Source of the DNA: Clavelina lepadiformis
Lineage: Eukaryota; Chordata; Ascidiacea; Aplousobranchia; Clavelinidae
Length of the DNA: 64,000 nucleotides
Reading direction: 5' to 3'
NCBI RefSeq assembly: GCF_947623445.1
Contig: NC_135245.1
Coordinates: forward strand, 6,455,501 to 6,519,500
In this document: positions 1 to 12,600 of the stretch, piece by piece
Position numbering within the stretch: position 1 is the first letter of the stretch
Layout: each line of letters opens with the position of its first letter
Notes under the pieces: generated by a model
Told to the model about the DNA's origin: nothing
The model's database searches: none
What the model saw: the letters and a program-made list of their open reading frames with translations, nothing else
Position numbers and translations under genes: made by a program

Positions 1-108
1 TTTACAGGATTATTCCCGCAATTCTAATTCCCCCAAAACGCCCATCATAAAATTCCGGACATTTGAGCATTTTTTTAAATTCCTCCCGGACGCAAAATTT
101 AACCCTAC

Positions 109-128
109 ATTCCGGACATGTCCGGAAT
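109..128. repeat. Perfect 20-bp palindrome in a CCGGA-rich repeat
   Basis: ATTCCGGACATGTCCGGAAT reads the same on both strands. It sits in a block with several further CCGGA words (54-60, 86-91, 131-137), which looks like the end of a MITE or DNA transposon rather than a host regulatory site. Confidence 0.6.
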
Positions 129-164
129 TTTCCGGACGGTATGGCAACCCTAAACTCGACTCCC

Positions 165-580
165 TCTTCAAGAAAGTACAAAAATGACTTGACTTGACTC
201 CAGTCATCGTTTGAAATGAATCGACTTGACACGAGTTTGTTCTTTTTGACTATGGTTCAGCATTAACGTAAAACGAATCTGTATTCTTTGGTCGGAATAA
301 ATTAAAGTGTAACTTACGATGATTTTATTTGTCTACAAATGTGTACGGTGCAGCCAAATGAAGCAAATTTTGTAATAATCTTAAACGTTTATGGTTGATA
401 GGAATAGTATTTTTGCTGTTTGTTTTGCTTGCTTTCGAATATTTATCGACTCGACGTGACTCGAGTCTTATTAACCAAATGACTCGACTTGACTCGAGTC
501 ACTTCAACTAAAAGAGTCGACTTAAGTCTTAAAGGTAAATGACTTGATTTGCGACTTGAGTTTGATGACTTAGTTATGAC
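165..580. repeat. GACTCGA-type imperfect repeat clusters
   Basis: Two clusters (about 165-235 and 440-580) of the degenerate words GACTTGA, GACTCGA and CGAGTC on both strands, separated by about 200 bp of unrelated AT-rich DNA. The same pattern recurs as two clusters around 22775-22910 and 24130-24200. The paired clusters suggest terminal regions of a dispersed element, but no exact termini or target duplications were found. Confidence 0.4.
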
Positions 581-2324
581 TCAACGCGTACTTGCCAGTC
601 TAAAGTGTGCACATATACAGTATTTTCTATATGTGAATGTTATCACAACATTCAAGCCAAAGTCTGAAATTAGACTGAATAGAAAAGCGACAAGACAAAC
701 AAAATGTAAAGGCGGTAGGCCTACATCTTTTACAACTGCAAATGTGAGAGCGTCGTCTAGCGACAAAAGAACATCGTTCAACGGCCGCTACAATAGTATC
801 GACTTGCCGATCACAAGTTTGATGTCCACTAAGGCAAAAAACGAAAAGTATAAATTTCATAAAACGTAGTTATCCAACTGACTGGGTGACGTTTTCAAGT
901 AACAAATTGTTCATTGAGCAGAGGCGTAGTTAGAATTTGTACTGCCCGGGGACAGAAGCACATTTTGCGCAACCACCTGTCAAGCTAAATGTGAAAAACG
1001 AACTCCTATGGTGTAACTTGCGAATTAGATAGTTGAGTTTGCTTAATTTTCAAGTGACTTTTCCGTGCGCAAAAGAGGCCAGGACACATGTGGCAACAAC
1101 TGTGTGTATCGGGTTGACTTTAAAACATTTAGGCTCACTTGAACTTGGACAAGAGCTATGATAACCTGAAAAACTTTGACCTGCGTCAGTCAAACATACC
1201 CTTCCTTTTTACTGTGGAGCAATCCAATGTGAGCTAACTAACCTAACCTGTACTTTAAGTTGCCACCCGTATGCACTGTTCAAAGAGACAGGTCTTGTTA
1301 ACCACTGATTGAAACATAACATCTCAGTTTACCTTTTGAAAATGCTACAAAAATACAAGGTAGATTATAAACAGTAGAAAAAATATTTTAGCAGAATATC
1401 GATCTGGCCAACCATACAAACGTTTGGATACGTAAAATAAATCAGTTGAAAGCAAGTTTAAAATTTTGGAACAATACGACAATGCAATCTATGCAAAATA
1501 GAAACGGGAGATTAAACCACCTTAGCACAGTGAAAACAGAGTTTATGAGGTTCTCAAATTAAAACCGCCGTAAATTAGATAGTGACAAGTTGACAAACAT
1601 CAAAAATTCCAATTAAGAGTTTCTGTTGATGAAACATGAAGTGTAAGCGATGAATAATTCAACCATGGCGTTAGAACTGTAAAACTGAGAAATTTATGAC
1701 AGATGAAACGTTTCAAAAAACTCAAATCAATACACAGCTTTGAAGTTGTATAATATTGAATACATCTGTCATCATATTGTTGGAAAAAAAACACCACACA
1801 AAAGCGCTACCACAAAGATAACAATACAACCGTGCAATCCTTATTGAAATTTATGATATGTGATACGGATTATATGGGAACCAATGATATCAACTGATGA
1901 CAATAAAAAAGTTCCTGTAATGAGAATGATTTTAGGCTTTATGTCAGTTCTGCCATAACAACTTTCAATAAAATCTCTATTTAAAATTATACATGTACAA
2001 AAAATGTTTAGTATTTACACAACCAATGCCTGAGTTATCGTCAAAGGTATCACATTTTACTATGCATCCGGCATTTGTTAGTTTTAATAGCAGTACACAA
2101 ATGCACAGTAAAAGTAAACATAAGGCGAACTGGTAGGCAAACGGTGGCAGTTTGAATATATACAGACAAGGTTTCTTTACAAAGTTTGTTAAATTGTGAC
2201 ACTACTAATCTACAGCACAATAGAAGTACTACTAACTTTTTTGAATACAACATAAACAATAAACATTTTTATGAAAATAAAGCATATCTACAAATAGTCA
2301 CATTTTAACAGTAAGACAAAGTAA

Positions 2325-5300
2325 CTATCTTTCAATGTGTTGGCGTTTTCGTGACACAGGATTTAAAGTTGGAGATGAAGGTTCAGAAGTATTATCTTCT
2401 CCTAAAGACAAATCAGCCGCATTCGAAAGTGATTGACTTGGGGAAGACGTTGTACGATCGGGACTCAACGAACCTCCACACTTTCGGTGTCGCTTTGGGG
2501 TAAGACGATCGGAAGGGTTGTAAGGGTACACCTTGGTAACTTGGCCAATTCCTTTGGTGGTCTGCTCTCGAAAGAGAAGGGTTGAACCAACACGCAGATG
2601 TTCAGGGTAACATGCAAAGTGAAACGTGACACTGGCTTGCTCATTCCGATTAAGGGAATTCTAAAAAGCAAATCGTTTATATGCTAAGTGATATGCTTTA
2701 ATTATATTCATATGACAGGTGATTTAATATCAGGTTGTTTGTTTATACTGTATTACTTTGTTTATTTATTATTTTAAATTTTGCAGTTTGCGACGTGCTA
2801 GGACTTACATTTTCATTATGAATACGTTCAACAATTGCAGTTTGCCTGACATTGCCGACATGTACTGTAGACTGACACCCTTCTGAAAGTGCACTGGTCG
2901 GGTGATAAAGCAAAAATACGGATGCATCAAACCTCATGCAAGATCCAGGGTGGATTTTGTTGCTCACCATAACCATGCCCTTTGATGAATATTTAAAAGG
3001 GTACAGCTATTGAGGACGGGCAGTATTTAAATAGGCCATTTATATATTACACAATGTATGTTTCAACCACTGTATATGGTGTACGCCAAAAAACAAATAC
3101 CATTTGTTAAAAATTAACCGTGTCATGAAAATATCACAAAAATGCAAAATAAAATTGTCAGCACCTTTCGAATATCATTTTTGTCCACGTTTCCAAGAGA
3201 CAGAGATGCAGCTTGACCAGCCCGGACCACCCTACATGGAGCACGATTTCGATGGATTGTGGTAACAGTAACAGGGAAGTAGTGACCAAGTGTAGAAGGG
3301 CCAATTATCAGGTGGTCATTCTCAGTAATGGTCCCATGAAGTAAAGTACCACCTACAACTGGTCCAACTTCTGGTACGGAGTACACTTCATCAACCTACA
3401 GTTAAATGATAAATAAAAGGACATTGGTTTGTTGTCGTTTGCAACAGTATTATGAGTAATGAAAACGTCATATCATAAAGTACATGTCACACATCCTGAT
3501 AACACATATAGCATGAAAAACGATGGTAATGTAATGTTCTTGCACAATGAGGCACATTTGTTTTAATACGTTGTTTCTCAAACTGTTTAGTTGAGTTGAG
3601 TAATAATATGATTAATTAACAATATTGTACCACGCATGATGTCAGCAGTTATATAACCTAATATGCTATCGTGATGTGCTTCATTATATTATTATTACCT
3701 GAAATTCTGCGGGTTTTTGCATTAATTTTTCCTGTTCACGTGCATTCTTTTGTGGAGGCAAAACATTAAAAAATCTTGTTAACAAAGAAAGATTTTCACC
3801 AGACATAGAAGAAACTTTGAACAACGGAACAACATTTGACCTGCACAAAAACTTTGTTGTCAATGACAAGCAATGCAGTAACAAGTTGCATTATTTATCA
3901 AGAACATAAAATGTTGATTCAAATATGGCTGTGTGTATCAGGAACTTTGAATACATTCAAAAATAAGAAATAAAACTTAGTCCATTTGTCACATAACCTA
4001 TATTTATCATTTTACATGTATAGCGAGCAGGCCTACTCTTGAAACTTAAAAACAATACATACAGTATTATGGACCATACCCAATTCCAGCCATCCCAGCT
4101 GCTGCTGTATATGCATCATCTTCAGTACGAACACGAAATGGAATACGACCACAAACTGGAGAAGACAGCAGCTGCTCAAGTTGACGGCAAGCTCTTTCAG
4201 ATATTGATTCAGGACAGAGATCAATTTTAGTTACAACTGCAACAATTGGCACACCAAGAGCCATAGCAAGTCCTAGATGTTCCCGTGTAGTCCCAGCTAC
4301 AAGTTTTAAATAAACATAGCATTAGGAGTAGTTTAATGCAATCGTGTATGATAAGTACACAAACACTTAAGGACTAAAAACATACCTACTCCACGATTTG
4401 CGCTGACAACTAACACAGCAAAATCTGGGTGATTAGAAGTTAAGCCAAATACTGTGGTCTTAAGATACTTGTGGTGACCAGCAAGATCGATGAAAGTGAT
4501 TATCTTAGATGAGGCTGCACAGATGTCTTCAGCAGTTTTTGTTTCTGCATAATTTACCACCTACCATCATGAAGTGAACATTGTTAAATGTGGTTATGTA
4601 CAAGTTTAAAACAATGTACTTGTTAGTAAAACGATATCAAAACAATAGATCATGAAATATAACACTTTAAAATACATATGACATAAAAGTAAACAAAATG
4701 TTCCGGAAATATCATACCCATAACATGCAGTGACACCTATAGACAATCAATACAAACATTGCTTTTATTCAGGAAGCTTCATGACATGACAGTATTTCCA
4801 CAAACAATATTTCTACCATCATAAACAACACCACCGACACGAAAAGAAGTGTAAACAACACAAAAAACTGTTTGCCTATCTTTACGCATTCTCATTTTCA
4901 AAGCTAGTGATGGGACAATCAATTGAAATTGGTATTATATACAAATCATAGGTATTGGGCGTGTTTTGAGAAATAGCATCAAAATCGATACATTATTACA
5001 AGAATTATGATAAATTGAAGCAATTTTTTCTTATCTCAAGCAAGTATTCAGTCCAACTTGCTCTGTCCAGGATTCGGTGATAAACTGAATTTTTTTTTCA
5101 AAAGCCATGTGCACATTTATTTTGTTAATCAAGTTTCGAATTTGTTTATTTAAAAAAAAAAATGACTGTGTTGCACAAAGCGCAAACATTACTTGTAAAA
5201 CAAATCTGTTATTTTTATATACTAAGTATCAGAAATGTAATCTGTTATTGAAATTGGCATTGGAATCGATAAATATATTGGAATCGTCCCATCAGTATTT

Positions 5301-6708
5301 TTATGTTTATGGTTGACTAAACAGATCATATTATGAAGCAATACGTTATTATCACTTATTGAAAATAGTAATAAATATATCTTCATGCTGTCACAAACCT
5401 TTCCCTTGCTATCAAATCCAAGTATTTCATGACTTATGCATGATGTTCGACCTGACTGTATTTCATGAAGATGACGAAAGAGGTTTAATCTTGCTTGTCC
5501 TCTACCGTTGTCAAGTTCACCTTGCGTGAGTACACCAAGCAATGTCGACTTTCCAGCATCAGCATTGCCAACAACAGTCACACGAATGTCCAAAAACTAA
5601 ACGTGATGTCAAACAGATCTTTAAACTATTTACTTACAGTAAACACCTTTTTTTAAATATATATATGATATATATATACCGTAGAGTTGGCAAGACAAGA
5701 CGTATTTAACAAAAACATTTTAAGAGTGAGCAGACCTGTTGATCGTCAGGCACACGACGTACAAGAACTTCAGCAACTTGCTTTCGTTCACCCAAAGCTT
5801 CAGAATTGACTTCACGTTTGCGGAGAACTGTCAATGCTGCTCCAAGTCTACAAAGCAAGATCTGGCATTTAAACACTTAATGTAAACCATGTATTTGCAT
5901 AGAAGTTACAGTTTTGTTATGAAAACACATTCACATTATTTTGCGAATAAAAAGATGTATATACTGTGAGAGTAGACATAGCTTAACGTAATGTAGTTCT
6001 ATAAAACGTAACATGTGTGAGTAGTATTATGTGAGTCATACATGCACAGTCTACAATGCTTTCCCAAAAACTAATTCCTATAAATAACAATATCCGTCTT
6101 GCCACGATCCCATGTACTACAATCATGCATTCATACCGCTTGGCCATTTCCTCCAGTGTATTCATAGTAGATTTCAATTCGTTGTCACTAAGACCGGCAC
6201 AGACACCTCCATCTTCAACGCCGATTTTGTAAATTGCTTCACCCTGCCCTTCTTGCAATCTCCATTTCATTTGGGTCACTAAATGCTCAAGGCGGGATGT
6301 TGTGGGATTAATAAGCTTCAACTTGTACTCAACGTTCCCTTCCTCCTTCTGCGGTCACCAATTAAATAAGAATGAATAAACCTTGTTTTTAAACAATTTA
6401 TTAAAGGTATTACGATATAAGGTTTTCTGATAAATGTATATATAACAGAGTATTGTAAGCATGGAAAACTATTCATGACATTAATACCTCAGGAGGAAGT
6501 TGTCCATTTTCCCAGTCAAGCATGTCTTGTCCTTTCAAGGCCTTTATGACTTTTACACTTTTATTTTCATGAATAGATAAGACAGCAGTTGTGCTTTCTG
6601 CTTTTTCCATTGCAAACAAAAGGCTTTGCCAACTCTTTGGCAAATATACAGTTAAAAGTTCCTTACAATCATTCTTTAAAATCTTGTTTGTGGAGCCGTT
6701 GGGTAGAA
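2325..6708 (-). CDS. GTPBP2: GTP-binding protein 2 (GTPBP1/2 family translational GTPase)
   Basis: Ten coding exons, in coding order: 6708-6488, 6348-6137, 5847-5736, 5596-5399, 4560-4386, 4296-4080, 3840-3699, 3395-3165, 2979-2809, 2660-2325 (stop TAG at 2327-2325). All introns are GT-AG and phases agree. The 670 readable residues match the GTPBP2 branch of this EF-Tu-like family, which is linked to ribosome rescue. The P-loop GNADAGKST opens the G domain (exon 5596-5399); the DLAGH motif is in exon 4560-4386 and TKID in 4296-4080. Conserved blocks include [47 protein letters not shown] and [15 protein letters not shown]2 rather than GTPBP1 is favoured by the LPPE...EYKLKL block before the first conserved domain. 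The extreme N-terminus is missing: exon 6708-6488 is open back to a TAA and its first in-frame ATG lies about 40 codons inside. The C-terminus has a Ser/Pro-rich tail of about 70 residues after [10 protein letters not shown]. Confidence 0.93.
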
Positions 6709-7132
6709 CTATACAACTACCATTATGCCATTATCTTGAATTATCAAATATAGTTATGCAGAGGTAAAATGTTGCTTTTGTATTCCTAAATTCATTTCTA
6801 AAAGGCAATGATAGCATTTTAAGCATTTGCAAAGCAGACACCAATGCGTTTTTAACCTTTTTTCTCAGCGCCTCCATTTTGGTGTCAATAACGCATTCGT
6901 GGACCCCGTCAGATCTATTTGTGGTTTGTCAGATTTTGACTAAACTAAGAAAACAGCATCTCACACAATTAGGGGTCAAGTCAAGGACCATAACTAACTG
7001 AATAAACTATAGGTAATGCAAAAAATCTTGAAAAAACTTTTAGTATATTTGAAGTTAAGTATGTATAGGTCTTTATCACAAGAAGTATGTTGCAAATGTA
7101 ATGGTCATTCTGACATGTACAATTGAGACTGT

Positions 7133-7232
7133 GGGTCTAGTGCAGGAGTGCACAACCAAATGACGCCAAATTGTAAGCGGCTGGTGTCTAGTATACAAGT
7201 GCATCCTGTGATTGTGTACTTCTGTTTTTCCT
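7133..7232 (-). mobile_element. Small MITE, copy 1 (inverted relative to copies 2 and 3)
   Basis: Read on the minus strand, it aligns with copies 2 and 3 through GGATGC, ACAATTTGGCGTCATTTGGTTG and the terminal word TGCACTAGACCC. The plus-strand left end is GGGTCTAGTGCAGGAGTGCACAACC; the other terminus is more decayed (ACTTCTGTTTTTCC). Confidence 0.65.
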
Positions 7233-7378
7233 CTACTAACTGACTAAGCAGTGAAACTGCACGGTACATTGCCAGCTGATATTTACGCAGAGAAATCTCA
7301 TTTTCGTAATCTAAAATTTCATTGTTTGTGCAAAACAAGGATACAACGTGACTTCTTTTTACCTGACATCACAGTCTC

Positions 7379-7480
7379 GGGTCTAGTAAAGTAGTGCACA
7401 ACTAGAGGATGCATTTGTACACTAAACCTCAGCTATACAAATTGTGATATCATTTGGTTGTGAACTTCTGCACTAGACTC
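7379..7480 (+). mobile_element. Small MITE, copy 2
   Basis: A 102-bp element with ~24-bp terminal inverted repeats: left GGGTCTAGTAAAGTAGTGCA, right end TTCTGCACTAGACTC, whose reverse complement is GAGTCTAGTGCAGAA. The internal word ACAAATTGTGATATCATTTG is shared with the other copies. It is too short to encode anything, so this is a non-autonomous element. Confidence 0.75.
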
Positions 7481-8372
7481 CTTTAAGTTAATCAGCATCC
7501 AAACAAATTGATACATCCCAATTTCTTATCTATTACCTCACAACTCCATACCATTCAGGCCTTTAAGTGGGAACGCACCAGTACAAGAGACACTACAAAA
7601 CATGCCAAATTGCACAATTATATGTGAAGGTAAAGTCAAAACTGTTGCAAAATAAATGTACTAGGCCCTATAGAGCTCGGCCTACTAGGCTAGCCTACAA
7701 GGCGTTTTCTTTATTTAGTGAAAAATGCAACAGTTGATTTTACCACCTTGTAAAATAGCCAGCGTAATAAAACCACTCAGCGGTTATCTTCGGCCGCAAA
7801 TTAAACCCAACACGGCAACCTGATAATTGTCATCTGGTCAAATCAGCTGATTATTCCGTGATTATATTCCTGAGCAAAATGCGTAGGCAAAGGAAAAAGT
7901 ATTTCATGGTTCAGCGGTTGTAAGCGAATGGCGCAATACAGCTGAATGAATCTTTCAAAGCAGAAAGCAATATTGCATCAGCCTGTTACAGAAACAAATT
8001 TATTTACGTTGAATATGTATTTATACTATATTTAGAATACGTACTCAATTTTCATGGATAACTAATTGCCAGAACAAAGCTTATTTGAAAATAAGATCCC
8101 AGCGCCAATTCAATTGGAAAATAAAGTACCTTCACTCAAGTGTTTCAACTTTGTGACGTGTTACGGCTCTTGCCACGTTATTGTTCTTATGTCATGGAAC
8201 AAAAAAAATTACAAAAGCACTTTGCAGCACTGAAATGCGCAAATGGAGCCTTCTTATCACCGGTTACAACAATACAGAAAGGCTTTACGGAAATATCCAG
8301 CCATAGAGTTGTGTTTATTATTATGGATGGTATTCAGCATTTACAATAGCTAGCCTATAGCATAGTCATAGA

Positions 8373-8484
8373 GGGTCTTGTGCAGAAGTGCACAAGCACA
8401 AGACACCTTTGCAGACTACACCCCTACACCCCAGCCACTCAAATTGTAACGTCATCTGATTGTGCATTTCTGCACTATAGACCC
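8373..8484 (+). mobile_element. Small MITE, copy 3
   Basis: A 112-bp element that begins GGGTCTTGTGCAGAAGTGCA and ends TGCATTTCTGCACTATAGACCC, which are inverted repeats of one another. The internal CAAATTGTAACGTCATCTGA aligns with copies 1 and 2. Three copies in 1.4 kb suggest local hopping or a family common in this genome. Confidence 0.75.
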
Positions 8485-9054
8485 GCTATGGAACTTGTTT
8501 TAATCAAACAAATACTGAAAAAGGACTTTGGGCGCTGCAACCGTATGACACAGTATGAACATGACTTTTTAACCCGGGATTGAAATACAGAAAAACAGTT
8601 ATACTTTAGCCACTTGTCGTTGTGAGTGCCGCAAATCTGCCGAAAACTATCATTACGGCCTACGGGTCTCGTGCGAATCTACGAGCACGGAACGAAAATC
8701 GGCACGCTATAGCCAAATCAGATATGTAGGACGTTCATTTAATCTTGCGTTGAAAGGACCTTTCTGAGTTACCGCCGCCGTTCTGTACTCTATAGGGGTG
8801 GCAAGATTTTTTCGAACGCCTATACAAAACAATAGAAATTGAAAACCTATTTTGATTGTTTTTTAAACTAGGTAAATGTTTTGGGCATTGGATTGTAAAG
8901 GTTTTGCTTAGGTGAGTTGCATATGAATTCCTTTACACGATAAAAATGAAAATCTATTACCTTGTTCTTATTTTACAGTGGTTTGAATACCACGCACTGG
9001 CTCTGTTTCCAGGCACCGAAAACCCGATGTACACTCTGATTTGGTGTGGCTGCT

Positions 9055-9388
9055 GGATACAACCAGGTTGGGTGCAATGCAGTGGCCACCGGTAATGCCG
9101 CCAGAGCGCTGGCCTTGCAATAATGCGATTGCGACTCGTGTTCAATACCCAGTGGCGCTAGTTGTAATGCCCTGAGGCAATGCGCAAATGATACTTGTAC
9201 CAGCTCATTGGAACTGATAAACAATTCTAAACTCGAGCAATACGATATAAAAAAAAACTGTGACAATCTGAACTTGCACAAAGGCTAACCCGGTAGCCGG
9301 GTCTCTACCGATGAGGAACCATCGCCGGGTTTAAGTCGTGTAAAGACTTTCCTCATTCCGAGGATAAAGATTATATTATTATTACCAT
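9055..9388 (+). mobile_element. tRNA-derived SINE
   Basis: A tRNA-like segment lies at about 9090-9162: AGAGCGCTGGCCTTGCAA resembles a tRNA D-arm/anticodon-arm region, and GTGTTCAATACCC at about 9138-9150 fits the B-box/T-arm consensus GTTCRANNC. It is followed by about 200 bp of unrelated body, a structured GC-rich stretch (9285-9365) with CCGGGT and GATGAGG/CCTCAT inverted words, and a tail of ATT repeats (9369-9385). Head, body and ATT-tail are the normal SINE layout. The exact 5' end and the target duplication were not determined. It lies downstream of the poly(A) signal of the minus-strand gene. Confidence 0.55.
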
Positions 9389-9415
9389 ACATTACCACTT
9401 CGCACAAAAAAAATA

Positions 9416-9421
9416 TTTATT
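9416..9421 (-). terminator. Poly(A) signal of the HURP-like gene
   Basis: TTTATT on the plus strand is AATAAA on the minus strand, about 240 nt downstream of the stop codon at 9660-9658. Confidence 0.5.
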
Positions 9422-9657
9422 AATGGACAAAATAATCAACAAACTTTAGCTTGCGGCGAAAAATACAGAAAGAATAAGTGAGTATCGGCGATTTAATAGC
9501 AAAATTAATTTGTTTATGTAATGTTCTTGCTGGAAACTGGAAGAACAGTAAGTGACACCTCGAAAAGTTAATATTGGCGATGTGATCTACAGTTCTGCGC
9601 AAAATTAACAGCACTAACTATGGTTCAAATTGCATCAAAATAAGCACAATTAGTAAG

Positions 9658-12600
9658 TTAACAACGGTAAGGAGCAACATTTTTTCCATCCTGTTCTGAT
9701 TTTTTTAGAGCCTGCAGATATAAGTCCCTCTGTGCAATAACATCATTCAGGCGACGTCGTAAAGATAATTCAATGCTGTTATCCTGATTATCACGCTTTG
9801 ATATATCATTTTTCAATAATTCTACTTTTGAAACAAGAGCAGACCTAAAAGAAAAATTATGTTACCCGCTTTAGCAATGAATTTGCTATGATGTGATCTC
9901 ATCCGGGATATTATAAGCCAGTTGTTTACCGACAAGTTCTAACTCATATACCAGTCAGTTGATAAACAAATTAACCAGTTTACAAACTTTTCAGACTGTA
10001 GTTGCAAAACTTCCTGATTATGATGTAGGGCAACCTCCCGCGCATTTTTAATAATGTCATTCATCAAAACCACGACCTGTTCAGTGAGTGAATATAAGCA
10101 TGCTTCTGCTTTCCTGTTTTAAAATTTCCACATAAACCCGTTAAAAAGTTACATAGAAATAAACAAAAAAATGATTCAGATGATTGCAACTAGAATTAGA
10201 AAATGTAACTGATAAAATAACTAACGGTTACGTTCAAAACAAGAAGTACATGAATCATATTTATTTACAGGGGAACCTAACGTGTTGCTTTAATTGCAAC
10301 CGTATCGTACTGGATTAAAAGTCAACTTGGGCTGTTCTTACATTGTATTAACTGATTAAAATTAATAATCAACACTAAAATTTCGGGTCTCAACAAAAAG
10401 ACACAGCAATGCGTACCCATCAGACTTAACAACTGGTGACCAGTCGTCAAAACTACCATCACCAGACTTTTGTAATAGTGCTGATACAACCAGTGATTTC
10501 GAAGGGGTTTTCGCAGCATCTTGCATTAAAGTTTTGTAGTCACTCCATGTTTCTTTTCCTGCTGAGTGAATAGTTGTTTAGTGTGCGCATTGTTCTTTTG
10601 TAATGGTTTCAGAAGAATATTGTTAACAGAGTCAGACTGAAAACACATTTTTGAGAGTACCAACCCGTGTCTATACATTTGAGTTTTGCCAAGAATTTCT
10701 CCATAGAGGTAGAAAGTCCCCTCAATTGACATTCACAGCTTTTCACTTCTTGCTGTTGTTCTATTATCGCAAGTCTGGTGTCTGCCTTAGTGATATCAAC
10801 TTCATCTTGTAATTTCTTTGTCTTCATCCTGATGGGGACAAAATTTCAAATAGTTTTTCCAATAAAATTCTTGGAAGTAGTATGATGATATGCAAAACAT
10901 GTGAGATGAGAATAAGCACAGCTGCATTCACGTACTCTGTGGTTGCTAATTCTGCCGACAATGTGTTAATTTTGTTTACATGTTCATTCGATTTTGTTTT
11001 TGCTTTTTCCAGAAGATTTTTTGTGTCTTCGACCATTTTCTCAGTGTTAGTGAGTTGATTCTGTAACATTTCCTTTTCTTGCAGCCAAAACTGCAATTTT
11101 TGTTAAATGTTTGAATAGAATTTCGGAAAACCCTTTTGTTTCTAGCTGTTACATACGCTATGGTGAATACCTTTTCAAACTGGTATTTCTTTTCTATTGT
11201 CTTTTAATCTATTTCTAATTCTATTATTTTTAAAAAGCAATTATACAGTTACACAGCATATCTTTAAGCTATAACATAGCATTTTTTGTGAGATAAAAAC
11301 TAACAGATTTTTCTTGGGAATGTTCTTCTTCTTGAGTTTTCCTATTCTGTTGCAGTGACAACATGTTCTCCTCCACAACTTCAAGTTCACTGCACTTTTC
11401 AGTAAGTTCCTTCTGTAGCTTGATGGTTTCAGATTCTAACTTGTGGCACTTCTTCTGAAATTGATCACAATCTAAAGAAGAATATATCAATGATATGGTA
11501 ACAGATTACAAAGGCTTTATTCTGTGGTAATGTAGTAGATATGATGGAAGTAAAAGACAGTTCATAACAGAAAGGTATTTAATTTTTATGGCATAAGCAT
11601 TAGTCACAAGTAAGTAATAAATCAATCATAGACCATGTAAAGCCAATATTCACTCACATACTACAGTACTTGCATAACTATTTTCCTTAGAGATATCTTT
11701 TCTACTTATATCTTAATGACGTGCTATAAATATTCAAAAAATTACAAAACCCAACTCATAAAAACATATTTAAATAAAACGTTTTACCATTTGCAAGAGA
11801 TTCATTCATCTGTATTGAAAATACTAGTTTTTCTGATACATCTTCAATTTGCACAAGCTTCTGTTTAAGACTGACAATTTCATCAATCTGTTCCTTGTTT
11901 ACTTGACGCAGTTGTATTAACTCCTTTTACAGCAACACAATTAATTCATGGTGCAAGATCAAACATGTAAATTTTGTTGAGATGTTTGACTGAGCTGTCT
12001 CGAAACACCAGTTCCTTACTTATAATTCGCTTTACCTTATTTTCTTTGTTCTCCCTTTCCCGTAAGGCAGATTCTCTCAGTTTTACTTTTTCATGGTAGG
12101 TTTCCATTTCGCTCTTCTTTACTTCAAACAATTTGAGAGTGCTTACCCATTTACTTTGACTTAATTCTAGAACAGCTTTAAGCTTCTGATATGAAGACAG
12201 CTCTGCTTCTAGAAGCTGTACTTTCATCAGCAGTCTTCTATAATGTGCCGTATACGACTCTAAATGAATGAATGTACAATGTATTATACATAAAACAAAA
12301 ACTTAGAGAAACATTTTCACAGCCCCAGACAAAAATTGTTTGTAAAAAAAGCATATTTAGATAAACTGTTGCTGTTGTAACTAACAATTAATATCCAACT
12401 TTCACATTCACATGACACTTTATTGAATAAATTTTGTGAAAGAAATCAGACTACCATCAGCATAAATAGTGTCACTATCACCAGCTTTTGCATTTGAATC
12501 TATCTCATTTCTGGACATACATAAACCTTTTTCCATTTCTAGACATTGTGCTTTGCTAACAGCCTGCGTAAAAATGTTTCAGAAACTAATTAAAACAGTA

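Larger units (their letters stand above)
1..2324. other. Intergenic stretch with dispersed-repeat debris
   Basis: No gene is recognised here. The first ~160 bases are rich in CCGGA words and contain a perfect 20-bp palindrome at 109-128; the nearby word ATGGCAACCCTA resembles a transposon terminus. Between about 165-235 and 440-580 there are many imperfect repeats of GACTTGA/GACTCGA, the same type as at 22775-22910 and 24130-24200. The rest is AT-rich and featureless to me; part of it should be the 3' UTR of the GTPBP2 gene ending at 2325. Confidence 0.5.
6709..9657. other. Spacer between GTPBP2 and the HURP-like gene
   Basis: This region should hold the unresolved first exon and promoter of GTPBP2 and the 3' UTR of the next gene. 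It contains three related MITE copies (7133-7232, 7379-7480, 8373-8484), a tRNA-derived SINE (about 9055-9388) and a poly(A) signal (9416-9421). No other coding segment is supported. Confidence 0.6.

Noticed and set aside
6857..6877. MEALRKK mini-exon as exon 1 of GTPBP2
   Set aside because: It ends in phase 0, while the next exon needs one carried nucleotide, so the join would be out of frame.
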